This document shows positions 1 to 13,577 of a stretch of 64,000 nt of DNA, piece by piece. Origin of the DNA: Pelargonium x hortorum (lineage: Eukaryota > Streptophyta > Magnoliopsida > Geraniales > Geraniaceae); the NCBI GenBank assembly GCA_036897525.1, contig JAYMTJ010000022.1, positions 1 to 64,000 of the forward strand. The letters run 5' to 3'. The translations under genes and the position numbers were made by a program. Position 1 is the stretch's first letter. Every line of letters begins with the position of its first letter. The notes below the pieces were generated by a model. It had not been told where the DNA came from. It made no database searches and was given only the letters and a program-made list of their open reading frames with translations.

Positions 1-2929
1 AGCTATTAAGACCTTGTTACACTATCCTTTTGTAACTGAAATCTTTGGTTATAGGCAGTCGCAGTCTTATGAATATTATAGTACAGGTCTATCGAGATTA
101 GTAGTCTACGGCTGTACGAATTAGAAAAGGAAGCTGGAGTATTTAGTTAGAGAGAGTCTGCTTGAGATCTTTTATAAGGTATTTCCCTTATTTTTGACTG
201 GAAGATAGTAAGTCTCAATTCTAAGTGCGCAGCCCTTTTAGTATTTGTCCCTCAAATACTCAAATAGAAAGATAAAAATTTTAGTTTTTCCGTAATGTAA
301 TATGGATATTCTCTTTGGAATTGGTAGTATTGAGGGAAAACTTCTCTTAAAGTCTCGATTTTAATTGAATGTAAAAGAGAAGTTAATTTTGGGTTTATCG
401 CTATAGGAATAGTAAAACTTATGTAACATTTATAGAATTTTAAGTGAGGTAGAACCTTTAAAGAAAAGACCCATACTATTTTTTAGATCACCATAAGAAG
501 GAAAACCAAAAGTGCGTGTATCTTATTAAAACTCATACTCACTCTTGTAAAGAAAGGGAGAAACTAATAAATAACACTCACAAAGATAAACTAGACGAGA
601 ACCCTTTATGCTTTTTTTTTATCGGATATATTACAAGAATACCAAGCGATTAAAGAAAGAAAGGGGATCCCTTTAAGTAAAGTCAATATACCTTTCAAGT
701 TCTATGTATGACAATAGCTTCAAATATTATGTTATGAGATACAAGAACCTATTCAATTCTTATTTGTAACTAGGAAGCACCTGTTTACCAGACATTCGCC
801 ATAATAATAGCACTTGGCATTAGACAAAGGATTAGCCTCCCTTTAGTTTAGTACTAAAGTTTCATAACCCAGATCCAAAAATCTTTTCTAGTAGTAAATT
901 ATGCCCTACCTTCCTAATTAATAACAGATGCTTTTTTCGAAATAAGGAATCCTACTCCACTAGCATGTAGTCCAAAGCAAAGCGCGCCCACCTAAAAAGA
1001 CTAGCCACCTGTTTCTTTCTTAACCTTATTCGCTAGACCCTCGATACTTCTCAAATAGAACTTAATGGTACTTCCTCTATTATAATTATATTACGGGAAA
1101 GTAAACCTACTAACCAGATCCCAGGAGCCCCCAGTTAACAAAAGGAAGCCGGCTGGCTTATGAAGTTGCTCTCTAGTTTATAAAAGCCATTTTAGTAGTA
1201 ATTCTTTATGTGATGAACTTTGCTTCGAAAGGCTAGGCTCAAAACGACTTGGATAGAGTAGAAGTATCTTATATGCGCTAATCAACTGGAAAATGGAAAA
1301 TTAACCCCTTCCTCCTCTCCTAGTTGAGGACTCCAAACGCGAACCTTCTTTGTAAGTAGAGTCTATTGTACCGGTAACAGATAAAGCTAGAAGAGAATAA
1401 GTATTTACAGAAAGAGACTCCCCTAGCAGGAACTTATCCGTATATTTCTGAGAAAGAAAAGTAAAAAATGAGTCTAGAAAGTTCTTAAAGAAAGAGCAAC
1501 TTGTGTGGTACAGAGTCAACCTCAGTTTAGAATCGAACAAAAAATGTGCCCTACTTAGCTAACCTATAATAAGACTTTATCGAATCTTATGAGTATATAA
1601 TAGTCCCATCTACAACTCCAAGAAAACGGTCGTAATTCAACAGTACTAATATTCTTGTGCTGTGGAGTACTAAATAATTAGTTTTTGCAGGTTCAACATT
1701 GAATTAGACTTCGTTTATCGAGCCTTAGAAATTCGAGTGCTTGTTAGGAAGGAGCCCAGTAACCTAAGCGGCGTATAAGAATAACCCCGAAAAGCAAAGA
1801 AAATGGGGATTGTCTGGACTTTGGAATTGAATTCCAAGCTATGACTACAAAAGGGACAGTCGGAGTCGCTTATGTAAAGAAATAGGGCTTTTCCTGGTTA
1901 TGTTATGAGATTGATGAGCTCTATCTCCCGAATCCCTTTGAAAGCCGGTGTAAGATATAAGACATTCAGAATTAGATACCTGCTCGAGACTTTGTCATTT
2001 TTATGTTAGAACACTTGCACAGTTTTAAAATAGTACTTCTAATAGAAAGGGAACTTCTTCTTTTAGCTTTTTTGTGTTAGCTCTAACTTCGACTGCATTT
2101 GAACACCTAGGATCAAAAAAAATCTCAATTATATTAGATTTACCGGATTGAACTTGATTAAATGTAGATATCTAGTAGAGACCCCCTAACAGATCAATTT
2201 CGCTTCTTATTCCCAGTTTCTGACTTACCCACAGCAAAAAAGGGGGGCTTTAATTGAATGAATGTGAAGAAACTTACTATAACTTATTATAGAGAGTCCA
2301 AAAACCCAGAAGCTCTCCTCTTGAATGAACTTGCTCTGTTATATCTTTCTTTATGCTTTTGTCCTTCTACAATTAGCCCGTCTTTCCTTAGATGAAGTCT
2401 TGAAATCCTTGGATACTACACCCACCCCACGGGACCCCCAGAAAAGGACAGTTTCTACATGTAACCCTCATACTATTATCGATTCATTACATATTTTCTA
2501 AAATAAGGGAACCCTCTTTTTTAGATAAATTCTTTCCCTAACCTAAAGAGACTCATTTCTCTTTATTAGGGTCATATTTTCAGGGTATGTAAAGCTTTGT
2601 CTCTGCGCTAAGTCCCCCCTTAATTAAAGTAAAGGGAAAACCTTTTAAATGAAACGAAACGAGTTACCTTTTTTATCCTTTTAACTTATGAAATGAAATA
2701 CCTGTGAATATGTGATCGTGACCCGTAAATTAGTGCGAGAATTAAAAGTCTAGAGAGGCTTTAGCAAAAAAAAGTTTGTACTAAAATCTGGGTAGGGTGG
2801 TTATAACATATAAACTTTAGGATAAAGTGGGTTCGCCAAGGATCCTGGAATAATATTCATTTTTGAAATTCAATTAATTCTAGAGGAATCCGAGATCTAG
2901 TCAAAAGCTTTAGGAGTAATTCAAAGTAG
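1..2929. other. non-coding A/T-rich spacer
   Basis: Short A and T runs alternate with small G+C patches. Apart from the palindrome at 660-676 nothing is recognisable. The only open frame of note (1301-1540, minus) looks random. Confidence 0.6.
660..676. repeat. G+C palindrome AAAGGG-GAT-CCCTTT
   Basis: A small inverted repeat with arms AAAGGG and CCCTTT around a GAT centre. It is one of a dispersed group with arms AAGGG/CCCTT and variable centres; other members are at 5434-5444, 7878-7893, 12834-12846, 16842-16855 and 34073-34085. Confidence 0.6.
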
Positions 2930-3420
2930 GGTAGGAGCCTGAATACCTCTGCCAACTACAAAGCCTCATTCTCAAGAAGCATTCTCTAGCCAACCAAACT
3001 CTAAGCTAAGCCTTTGAAAGCTAGAACTATGGAATCACCCCTATTCTTTAGCAGGTCCTTTGTTAATGCCTGTCTGCTAGGAACAAACTTCTCTATCTTA
3101 GCCAAACCAGGAATCCCTAACTCTAAACCTTGAACTTGATAGCCAACTTATACACTCCAACTGAGGAAGAGTACCTTTAAGCACCCTGTCGAATGCCTGC
3201 ACCTAAGCCATCTCTTGTCTACTTGTCTAAGAAGGAACTCTCTTTTCTTGTCGAACCTATAATAACCTCTTGCTGCTTATGAACCTTAGGGTTAATGGAA
3301 GACTTACACCAGAGCTAAACTCTTAAACTCCCAAGCACAACTTAAATACCTTAAAACCAGGGCCTTACTACGAATGCTAAGAAAGGAAATACCAAAAAAA
3401 CCTGTACAAAACAATAAGGC
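2930..3420. other. strand-asymmetric island (plus strand poor in G)
   Basis: The plus strand changes abruptly to C-rich, G-poor sequence with few long A or T runs. Read on the minus strand it is purine-rich. It contains a 46-codon open stretch with LELGIPGLAKIEKFVPS near its start. No product is recognised. Its texture matches the islands at 35030-35640 and 45290-46080, so they may be related relics. Confidence 0.35.
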
Positions 3421-4484
3421 TGATAAGACGTGATTGACACAAAAATTTACACTTACTTACCGGAACCCCACCATGATTAATAATATTAAATATTAAAAAA
3501 GAGCTTTATATTCCTCAAGACGGACCTTAATGTAATAAATATAAAAAACCCAAGTCCGCGGGGGTGCCTAACTACATTCTGCACTAGAGCGATAACCTGG
3601 ATTTACTTAAAAGAAAGCCTTCTAGCCTTGGATTGCTTATTTCGTCAATACCATAATTCTTACTGACTTGAATGAAATATATACGCTTCTGTTTGTAAGG
3701 AGGAGTAACATTATGATCGGTACTCTTTCTTAGATAGAGTTTTCTGTAAAGAGCCCCCTTATATGAAGACTCAGCCATCGACTATTAACTATAAGCGAGC
3801 AAACCCCAAAACTTTTGATAGATACGCCTATCAGGGATACCTGTTCCTAATGCTAAGTCGGTATGAGTCTCTTCTTCTCTTATATATGGAACTTAACTAT
3901 AAACAAACGGGATTTTGCGAGCCTTAACCCGGAATAGGGGAGACCAGATTCTTTTATAAATCTTATGGAGTTCCCCCTTTGTGTTTTTTTAGGATATCCA
4001 CGAAATTTCTTGTTGCTTGATAGCGCTATAAGATATAAACAAACTAATCCAACTTGTTTTTTTTAGGGTTTCGGTCGTAATGACTCGGGGGATTCTTGGT
4101 AATTAAAAATAAGAACGCTCCTGAAGAATAAGGCATAACAAAAATCTAAGCCTACATAGTATATATTTACGAATTGCTAAGTTACCCCCTTTTTTCGAAA
4201 CTCTAAATTTTTATAGGCTTGGTTATTGACAAATAATAAAAAAAGACCCCAGCCCAGGGAGAGCTTTTTTTCATAAAGACCGAAAGCCTAAAGAGAACTG
4301 TAAAGTCATTTTCCGCCCCCTTTTTAGTTTCAATTAAGCAGGATTTCTTTGGTTATCGGTAATATAGTAATTAAAATGTAATCTTAATATAAAGTATCAA
4401 CAAAACAAAGTAGATAGTTTCTAGTAAAGTAATCCTGTTCGCGTTAAAACTATATAATTAAGTGGGCTAGAGGTACTATACATA

Positions 4485-4550
4485 ACCGACGGGCGGATTT
4501 GAACCTCTGCTTTTCTTTACGATAAGTAAGTTAAGTTATCGTTCTTCAAT
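4485..4550 (-). pseudogene. tRNA-like T-arm with adjacent 7-bp hairpin
   Basis: The minus strand ends GCAGAGGTTCAAATCCGCC, a tRNA T-loop with about three possible stem pairs. About 20 bases before it lies a perfect inverted repeat at 4519-4542 (ACGATAA, ten-base loop, TTATCGT), placed where an anticodon arm might be. The loop is three bases too long for a normal anticodon loop. I cannot assign an amino acid. Confidence 0.35.
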
Positions 4551-4630
4551 CCCAAGTCTTGCTTGCTTTTAGTATTAGTTTAGTAGGAGAGTCTCGAACT
4601 CTATCTATGAAAGATAAAAAAATAATAAGG

Positions 4631-4652
4631 ATCTATTTCTATTTAAGTGATT
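4631..4652 (+). repeat. short dispersed repeat, copy 1 (pair with 24413-24433)
   Basis: ATCTATTTCTATTTAAGTGATT here and ATCTATTTCTATT-AAGTGATT at 24413-24433 differ by one inserted base. The end of the repeat is AAGTGATT, the core of a wider group described at 26656-26675. Confidence 0.6.
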
Positions 4653-5433
4653 GATTACATTCTCCATCAATTTTAACAAAAAGGGGGTCGAAAAGAGACT
4701 GGACTTGTCCCAAGAATTTTTCAGATTCTTCGTTTTTACGACTATACTATTAAACAAACTTAGTGAAGAAAATCCTTCAGAAGTGCCTTGCCTGAAAGGA
4801 CTAAAGATCTCAATTCCAGTAGTACAACAGAACCAGACCCCAAACGAAAATGTGCTCGTGCTAAGTAAGGCTGCTCGGTCAAAACCGAATTTAACAAAAT
4901 AGACTGCCTACCCTATATTCTTACTAAATCTGAAAGAGAGTCAGTCCTTTGTAGAAAATACGAGAGTTTTTGCTAGTTAAATAAACTTTTTTTGATAATC
5001 TTTTTTGTCCTAAACCCCTTATTTTAGGGAAGCTAAGCTCTAGAATAGAAAACTTCGTAAGTGAGTCTAATATTGCTAGTACATGCGCAGTTTTCGTCCT
5101 GTATCCTAATTATTTTTTTTTATTCTTTGTTTGCTTCTTTACTTTACTTTAGGTTCCTCCGTTTCTCGAATGTAGGATGATAAAAGTAAAGAAATAAGAG
5201 AGCGCCAAAGCAATGAGTTTCCAGTAATGGAGTTAAGTTTATAAGTTAAGCTTGCTAGAACGAAGTATTCCGGACTTTATGTTATTTATAAGTAGCTCTG
5301 GATTTAAACTTACGTTTATGTAGATATCGAAGGCAGTAGAAGCCTCCGCAAAAGTGAGAGTGTAAGCCTGTACTATATAGCTTGTGATTTCAAACAATGT
5401 TTATAGGGTTTTTTCTAAGCTTTTTTGGGGGGT

Positions 5434-5444
5434 AAGGGTCCCTT
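5434..5444. repeat. G+C palindrome AAGGGTCCCTT
   Basis: Arms AAGGG and CCCTT around a single T. With its left flank it shares GGTAAGGGTCCC with the element at 7878-7893. Confidence 0.6.
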
Positions 5445-5471
5445 TTAATGACTATACTCGAGTTAAAAATT

Positions 5472-5485
5472 TATATATATATATA
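5472..5485. repeat. (TA)7 microsatellite
   Basis: Seven perfect TA units in A/T-rich spacer. Confidence 0.9.
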
Positions 5486-7877
5486 AGTTATAGGGTGTAA
5501 TGCTATTTGAGCTATTTGAAAAGTTCCTACCTTACCGGAAGACTCCCCGCTTTGTCTACTAACGCTAAAAAAGGAAAAATTTAGAGAATCTGTGTTCATA
5601 TATAAATCGAGTGTCCTAATTGCTAAATCTACAATAAACCCCTACTCCCGGCCAAAAATCCGTTACTAAAAGTATTCTCTTAGGTACTCGGGAGCCTCTA
5701 CGGAAACCCGGAAGACTTTTACTCTTTCTTTATATAGATAGGAGATCCGAAAGAGAAGTCTTGGGGGTCATCCTATCCGGACTAAACTAATATATACAAC
5801 AAGTGTAGGAATTACATCCATCGGAGCTGAAAGAGGAGTAACTTACTGTACAAATCGAAGATTATAGGAGCATTTTGACTTTTTACAAATTCATAGTCCT
5901 TTATATTCTAAACATTCTGACTTTTACCTATAAATTTCCTTGGCCCTTGTTCGGCGTAACTGCCAAAATAGTTTGGGAAATGCCTAATAAATAATTGTAT
6001 ACCACATACGTAGAGTCTATCAACCCGAGTTTTTCTATTTTTATAAAAGAAAAAAGTGTATCCTCGCTAGTAAATACTACTACAGGATAATAACTGCTAG
6101 TAGGGTAGGGTGCTGTTAAAGAAAAAAGAAATAAGCAATTACATGCTACTTACAATACATATATATAACTGAAATTCAGAATTCCATATACTAGCTGTAG
6201 CTGAGTTAATTTGGTCCCTTTTTTGATACTTGTTAAAGCCGATATGAATGAAATAAATATAGAATTACAGAACACACCTAGTAAAACTAAGACGGGTTGA
6301 ATACAAACAATAGAGATCGAAAACCTGGACTTATCCGGCTCTTACCTAACGCTAATAGATCGACCCTATACTTTTTACGGTATGTTTTAGAACCCAGGGA
6401 TTCCTCTACTAAAGACAGAGACGCTTTAGACTTAGTTCCGGAAAGTAAAGAGATTTTAGGAAAAGAAGTCTCTCTTTTCAAATTTTAACTGGTAGTTCAA
6501 TTTTAGGGCACAAAAGACTTGACTTTGCTTAGATTATACGGAGGTATAACTATACGGGATTGAACTCCTATATAACGTACAACAATTAAAGGGTGTTCTT
6601 CGGGGCCCCTCTTGCTTAGTAAAATACGAAGCTCCCGCTAGTGGAGTTCAGTACCGTTATAGGTCCTTTAGGTGCTTTATTATAATATAATTCCAGACAC
6701 CTATTCAGTACACGAGTGACAAAAAAAAATACAAGAGACTAATACGAGATATCGGATATATGCCTCTGAATATTATACAAAAGGAGTTTTTAATACCCAA
6801 TCGTTGGTTATTCGTTCTAAGTAAAGTATTCTTGTCCCGTATCAATATAGTAGATATTGGAATTCCTAAAGGTAGAGCTCCCGTTTTTTTTTCTCTTTCT
6901 TATAACGAGTTAGTTTACTCTTGCACTTTTTCTGGTCAAATTTACTAAAGGGAAGTTTGGCTTGTAATAAAATGACTTATTCTTATCTCGAGAGTGTATA
7001 TCTGACTTACGGTTCCTGCAGGTAGGTATTTACTTTTTTTTTATTTAAAAGTATTTCTTGTAACGAGTTCACAAAACCGTAAGGGGCCCTCTTATGCTTC
7101 ATTTGAAATACTGCTAAATTTCCTCTAGGGGCATAAGTTACAAAACAAATAAATAGGCGGTCTATTAGCATTAATTTCTTACTTGTCTCTCCAGGACCCC
7201 ATCCATTGTAAAGTAAATGGAAAGTTTCTTTAACATTCTTATTTTTTTTAACTCAAAGCTAATTCGGTTATTCATTCGCAGGGGGAGGCCCTTTACATTA
7301 GTATTGTAAGCTTATACACCAACCAAACCTTCAGTATTAGCTTAAGATTCAAATGAGTTTCTTTTCTCGGGTTAGATAGTAACAGCGAAAACTTAGTTTC
7401 TATCTATATAAAGTTGTTATTCAGGATACTTTGTTCTAGTAGACTTAGTGACTTATCCATCTCTATAGGTTTTTTTTAGGAAAGCGGAAGCTTCCTCAGG
7501 TTAAAGACTTGTTATTTATTTATTGCAGTTCTAATTAACTCCAATTAATTGGTGCCTGGAAATTTCCCATGGCGACGGGAGAGCTGCTGCCTGCCCTTTG
7601 TATATTTGTTTCATTCTCTTAGTCTTGGAATACGGAGGTAGTAATTTAGGAACTAATAAAAAACAAAGAAAACTGCCAATACTTTTTTTTGGTAACTCAT
7701 GAAGCTCTAGATCTCTAGAAGTGTTAAAGTTTTGGATTGTACTATCTGGATATTGTAATTAAAAGAAAAATTTACAGCTCACTCAGTGTGCGTACTTCCT
7801 AAATCTCCAATTTCCCTTAAGCAAGGCCTCAAATCCTATTCCAAAATATCCGTCTTATTACTGCTCTAATTTTCTGG

Positions 7878-7893
7878 TAAGGGTCCCCTTAAA
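7878..7893. repeat. G+C palindrome TAAGGG-TC-CCCTTA
   Basis: An imperfect inverted repeat sharing the 12-mer GGTAAGGGTCCC with the copy near 5431. Both sit in A/T-rich spacer. Confidence 0.6.
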
Positions 7894-10800
7894 ATCTTTT
7901 GTAACAAGTACTTCGTACTAAAGTGTTTAGCTGTCTTACGGTCAATTCTTAGTTCCAGATATTCGCGGGATTCTTCTAATCATAATCAAAGAAAGAGCTC
8001 TTTGCTTAGCTTAGTAATTTGAAACTAAAAGTAAAGTAAAAGAAAAGCTGCTTTACTTATCTATAAAAGGAGTTAGTTCTTCCTTAACCAAAGAATCCGG
8101 AATATAGAAAATGAAACGTGTACAGGAATTCTAAAAGGCTTAACATGGGAAGTCTCTCTTTGTTTTATTTAGATTTATAAACAAGGTAGCCCTTACTCTG
8201 GATTTCCTATTGAAAATTTGGCAGCTAAGGTAGTAGAAGTATATAAGAGGGTTTTGGGGGAGAGTTTGGTACTAGGCGCTTTATTATGTACGAGTTTTTA
8301 CTAATGAGTCCACCCCCTCTGCTCTGCACTCCGGGAAAGGCAAGAAATAAAAAGAACTTAACCTAAAGGAAACCCCGGTTTCTTCTTGTGAAGGTATATA
8401 AAATCCTTCAAAATGCTGCCTAGCTTCTGCTTTAAAAGCAAAATGTAAGGGTATCGGCCCGTTAAATAAAATCCGTTTCGTTTGAGCTGCTAACAAAACA
8501 AGTCAGAGCGCAAATAAAAAAGGAATAAAAAAATAGAAAAGCCTAGAGTAAGTAGATCAGATCTAAACTAAAGGATTTGTTATACCTCTGTTTCAAAGTT
8601 TCCAGAAGAAAAAAATGTTTACAAGATTACAAGGGGTTTTTTAGACTATTCCTGTAAAGTTTGTGCCGGTGCTTTGCCCTACTTATAAAATTGAAAGCAG
8701 GCGATTTTCACTTTCTTCTGAGTTTAGTTACACTTGGCGATAACCGGGGTCTACTATTTTACTAAGCCCGAGTGTAATTTAGAGGTGTTTTTTAAAATAG
8801 CAGTCACTTTACAAAGTAGAGAAATTTTAGTGCACACGGTTCAAAGGATTTACCATAAACCCCTGCTTTTCGGATAAGCAAGCCTGGGGATGGTACTGGA
8901 CTCCAAAGTAGTTCAGGGTCTTTGTAGTTTAAAAGCATGCTTATGACCTGGTATTTCAACAGGGAAGGGACCTAGGATATTCGTGTTTCTTAGGATTAAA
9001 AAAGTATAAATACTACGGGGTGCGGGTGGTTGAAATCTCATTATATCGGGTAGAGTTTGTATAACCTATAGAGCCGGGACTTTTAATATACTTTTTGTGA
9101 ATATGAGTTGCTCCGAATTTTATGTCTGGTCAAATTCTAAGGAGGTTTCCTTGTTGAAAAGAAATCTACTTGGTACCCTTCTTTTGTGGGGATTAATAAA
9201 GGTTTATTATAAAGAAAGTGGCATATTGACACTCCTTGCCTAGAATTATTCCCTGAGATATTAACAGAACTGATAAGTTAAAAAGAAATCTTTTAAGTAC
9301 TTTTACAAAGGTTCTATAGTTAGAATACTTTAAGTTAAGAGTGTCAAGCAAGCATCCCACTCCCTTATTAATAAAAGTGGGTCCTGACTAAAATGTTCAG
9401 GGCTCTAAGGAGAGTTATAACACCTCGGTTTTGGAATATATACATACAAGTGCTTGAAACAGGCTATACTTATAACATAAATTACTATTAGCAAGTACTG
9501 CGTCTATATTATAGGGTTTCTACTTTTACTATAGAGAGCTCTCCTTATCTAAGTGTACTCTATACTTTATCCTAAAATTATAGATAACTAACTGAACTCT
9601 ATGATTGGGAACACTAAGTTCAGAAAGAACTCATATAAAAATCTTTTTTTAGTTCCCATAAGTCTCAAGCTTATAATAATAAGACCTTTAACTAGAATAC
9701 CTCTGTCGTGTTACTACTAATAGAACTAGTTTCTATACTTCGTCAATTTTAGGAATCCTCGTTCTCATTAAACCTATCAAAAAAAAGCTCCCGATTAATT
9801 TAAGACTAGACTCCCCCTTGCATTCATTGGTAAAAGGGTAAAGTTCCAACCTAGTACTAGTATACCAGAAAATCATCCAAATTTTGTTTTCTTTTCAGCA
9901 GGAGCAGGGCTTTATCTATAACTTTCTCTGATTTTTGTTAAAATCCAATCCTGTAGTAATTGAAGCTAATCTATGCTTAAAAGAATTTTCCCTTTAGGGT
10001 AGGAGTACCTTCTTCGTTTAACTACAACAAAAACAAAAAGGCTTTTCTAGTTTATTGTGAATTATTAATTTTATAAGTGGCATTAGGATTATATGTAATT
10101 TAAAGTACAGCTTAAAAAATCTCCTGCTCCCTCAACATGCATATCTTTCTTTAGCTTACTATTCTATTTTTAGACTATAGCTATGAATTCTTTATTTGTT
10201 CTAAAGTGCCCGCTAATCCGGGTAGGGTAAACAATATTACCAACGGGGGAGAACCTATTGCATAGCATAGTACGGGGCTTTTTTTTTTAGTAAAAGGGTC
10301 CTCTTAACGTGTGCTTTTATAAGATATAGAAAAAAAGTAGGTATCTTTTTTATCTTCATTTACAAGAAATGCGGGGGCTCCTCTTTTCTTATTAGGAAAC
10401 TTAACTACATATTAAAAAGTTGTCAGATTAACTCAATTTATCCTAAGTGTTTGCTATTAAATGCTATAGCTATTGGGAGTTAATCAATCTACTCTAAGGA
10501 ACTGGAAAGCCTAGAATATATATGAACTTATCCTCTGATCAATCAAATAAGGAATGTGGACTCTAATAATTACTTTGCTCTTACTCATTTTAAAAGCTAT
10601 AGAGACGGCTTATTCAAGTACGAAGACTTAACTTTTGGGTATCCGCATAAGGTACCAATAAAAAACCCCAGCAAGACTAGGCTTTTAAAATGAAAAGTAT
10701 TTTCTCTTAGAACTTTCAATATTTTTTCCCTATAGGAAAGGAAATAGGAAACTCTCTAACGTAGACTTTACTTTAGAAAATCTTTTTTCATTTCATAAGT

Positions 10801-11157
10801 GATTGGGTTTGTATTTTAGCTTCGACCTTGATCTGTTAAAATTATATCTCTTCTAGACTCTAGACCCGGTCCTCTTAAGTTACTCGTAAATTATACTAGT
10901 TTCTAAAAGAAATTTTATGTTAGCGCCAAACAAGACTCTGAGTTTCACCCTTTTTTTAAGAACACTCAGCAGCCTCGCTCTTTAGGAATTCCTTGGAGGC
11001 CTCTCATATAAGAACTCTTATATATAAAAAGCACTCATATTTTTATTGATGAAAAAAGCTTTATAGCATTGCCCCGATCTGGTTTCTTGTTAAGGAAGAA
11101 CCTCTTTTCTAAATTAAAAATAAGGGTAACTATAGGACGAATGCTATAAACGGGACT

Positions 11158-11215
11158 TCCGGTTTTGAACCTGCGTCCTTTATTTATTTCGAGTAGAAAG
11201 TTACCCGCGTGGCAA
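11158..11215 (-). pseudogene. tRNA-like T-loop relic
   Basis: The minus strand contains GGACGCAGGTTCAAAACCGG followed by AAGTCCCG, and a D-side remnant CGCGGGTAACTTTCTACTCG. GG...CC closes the T-loop, but the rest of the stem and all other arms are broken. TACTCGAA is also seen, as TAACTCGAA, in the element at 55931-55985. Confidence 0.25.
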
Positions 11216-12284
11216 GAGAAGTAAGAAGTAGAGGTATTCCGGAGCGTCCTAGCTGTGATTGCTTTTAAGAGGAGGTAATTCTTTATCTAAGTGATTTATT
11301 TAGTTCGCTTACATATTTACAATAGGCTTTTGAAAAGGCTTGCCTTAACACTGCCTAAACAAAATCTTTGGGATCTCCTATTGGTTGGATAAAGGGGTCT
11401 TGAAGTAACTGAATAAAAGCTAATATTCCATATATTTCAATTTCATTTAGAGCGTCTAATTTTAGAAATAATCCAGAATCTCAGTCAGGGAATGGTATAC
11501 CTGTTTAACTTAGTAAAAAAAGATAGTCTATAATTAAGAAATCGTTCGTTATAAGGGCTTTTTCCTGTAAAGGACTCTAATAAATAAATAAATTAAGTTT
11601 TCATAGCTGTGTTCGGAATATAACAAGGGGGCAATCCAGAAAGTATAAAATACAAGTTGGTTTGACCCTTTACATATTATTAAGTAATATAACGCTCTTC
11701 TTGTGTTTAAGGAGGCGTAGATATACTTTTATAAAAGAGTTTCTATGACTTCTGCTCACCTTTGCAAGGCAAGATAAAAAAAGTCTTAATACTACCGTTA
11801 TAAACGATCTCTTACTATTTATTGAACTGCTGGAAAAATGAAGGGGGGCAGAGCGTAAAGCTATGAGTGAGAATGCTGGCAATTGTACAAAGCTTTTTTT
11901 TAAGTGAGGGGTCCTTGTCATAAAATTCCTGTATTTTTCATCTTTTATCTAATTCCCAGAGTTGTCAAAATTTTTGAGTATTGCTGGTATACCGTACACC
12001 TTAGAAAAAATGGCTACTGTATACTCTTTTTCTGAAGTTTTTGTAAAGAGTTTACACATATGACGTTGAGGTGCTTGGTTGCTTTAGCGATTCCTATTGA
12101 TGTGTGTAAAGTACTAGATTATCGTTATCTAGAAAAGTAGAGGGTCAACCTCTAAAACTTTAAAACCTTGTCGGGTAATTCTCCCTTACTTAGGGTGTCT
12201 ATAAGTTGTGTACAACAACTATAGTAACCAAATAAGAAGAGCACTAACCTGGGTACCCCCGTTGAAAATGAAATGAGTTGGGTA

Positions 12285-12360
12285 GGTTTATTAGATATTT
12301 GTTATGCCGACAGTACCCCGGAAATTCTATTTTAATAAGCATAACGAGTTGTTCGAAAAT
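12285..12360 (+). repeat. diverged repeat of about 75 bases, copy 1
   Basis: ATTTGTTATGCC, ACAGTACCCCGGAAAT and TTTTAATA occur in the same order as ATTTGTTGTGCT, ACAGTACCCCAGAAAT and TCTTTAATA at 53045-53120. The core ACAGTACCCC(G/A)GAAAT is nearly exact and the flanks remain alignable with gaps. This is an old duplication of unknown nature. Confidence 0.5.
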
Positions 12361-12892
12361 AGGCGGGGTAAAAAGTTTTTCTAGACTCAAAAACAACCTT
12401 GGTCAGAACAATCTTCAGTATCTAGCACTCTTTATATTGGTAAGCTATGAAGTGAATCTATAGGTTTGCTTCTTTTCAGTTAACTAACACATAAATTAAA
12501 TGCCCATTTTTGAATATCTGCACAGAGAAGTTTACTAATTGAATATTATAGTGGACATAACTTTTCAAAATACCCTTACCGGAGTAATGAAGAACTAGAA
12601 GCGTTGTTAGGATAGGAGACTTAAGATGTAGGTAGAGAGAGACCTCTTATTCATTTTAGAGTCAAGATATAATGCCAGTTTTCCCTATATGCACGGTTAT
12701 ATTTTAATATAAAAAAAGAAACTATGATATTTCGCCTCTAATCCTTTTTTTACGGAGTGTGTAACTAATTTATGCCATTCTAATAAGTTACCCCACGGGA
12801 GTGTCCCTATCTAAGTATTTTTGAACAAAGGCAAAGGGGGCCCTTAAATTAAAATACTAAAAAGAATACTTAAACCGATTACTTGAAACTGC

Positions 12893-12957
12893 ATACCAAG
12901 GATTTAAACCTCGAAAAAAGGGGTAACCCGTGCTCTAGATAGTGCATATAAAAAAAG
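12893..12957 (-). pseudogene. tRNA-like relic with a fully paired T-arm
   Basis: The minus strand shows TGCACTATCTAGAGCACGGG, then TTTTTTCGAGG, TTTAAAT, CCTTG. The T-stem pairs at all five positions (one G-U). The outer ends TGCA and TGCA of the putative acceptor stem also pair. The D-arm is shortened to TCTAGAGC and the middle (CGGGTTACCCC) folds only as a small hairpin, not as an anticodon arm. The amino acid cannot be assigned. Confidence 0.35.
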
Positions 12958-13551
12958 ATACCGGGATTTAGTACTATTGTTGTATGTATTACCTAATCTT
13001 TTTATTCTAAAGTGAAGTTGTTATTAAATAAAAGAGGCCGCTTCCATTAGGACACCCTAGAACTTTCTTATACTTTCAGCTCGGAAAGTTTTTCAAAGGA
13101 TGGAATACCTATATTACAAGGATCCACTCCTTACTAAAGTTTTGCTCTTGGGCTAGGCATATCTTCTTTCCAATAGGATAAAATAAAATACTAAGCCAAC
13201 AAGTCTTGATTTAGTTTTAAAAGTTAATAGGAAGGTTTGGGAATTCATTAACAAGCTCTTATACTAACTACCCTAAAATTTTTTGGTTCAAATCGTAGTC
13301 TCGTTTAATAAGGCTTTCCATAGAGAACTTCGAAAAGCTTAGTCAACAAAAATACGCGCTTCCCCTCAAGTTTTACAAGAACTCTTAATCTTTGCTTGTA
13401 CGAATAAGAAATACGCGAGGCTACTACTCCGGATAATTCGCAGAAACTCCTTTACTTTAATATACGTATAAAAAAAATATGCAAAGCAGTTGACAAATGT
13501 TAGTATAGCATAAGACTTTACTTTCTGATGAGATTCTTATAGTCATTTTAT

Positions 13552-13577
13552 CTTAGTGATTTTCAAAAATCACTGAG
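13552..13577. repeat. tight 12-bp hairpin
   Basis: CTTAGTGATTTT and AAAATCACTGAG are separated by two bases and pair at eleven of twelve positions with the other a T-G pair. It could be a transcript-end stem-loop, but no gene is nearby to be served by it. The arm contains AGTGATT, a word common in this window. Confidence 0.7.

Larger units (their letters stand above)
4653..11157. other. non-coding spacer
   Basis: A/T-rich spacer with the palindromes at 5434 and 7878, GGGGCCCC at 6602-6609 and GGGGCCCT at 7083-7090. Open frames are all under 85 codons with no similarity I recognise. The stretch 3421-4484 just before it is the same. Confidence 0.6.

Noticed and set aside
5472-5485. (TA)7 as a promoter or origin
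   Set aside because: Simple A/T repeats are common in this composition and no neighbouring element supports a function.
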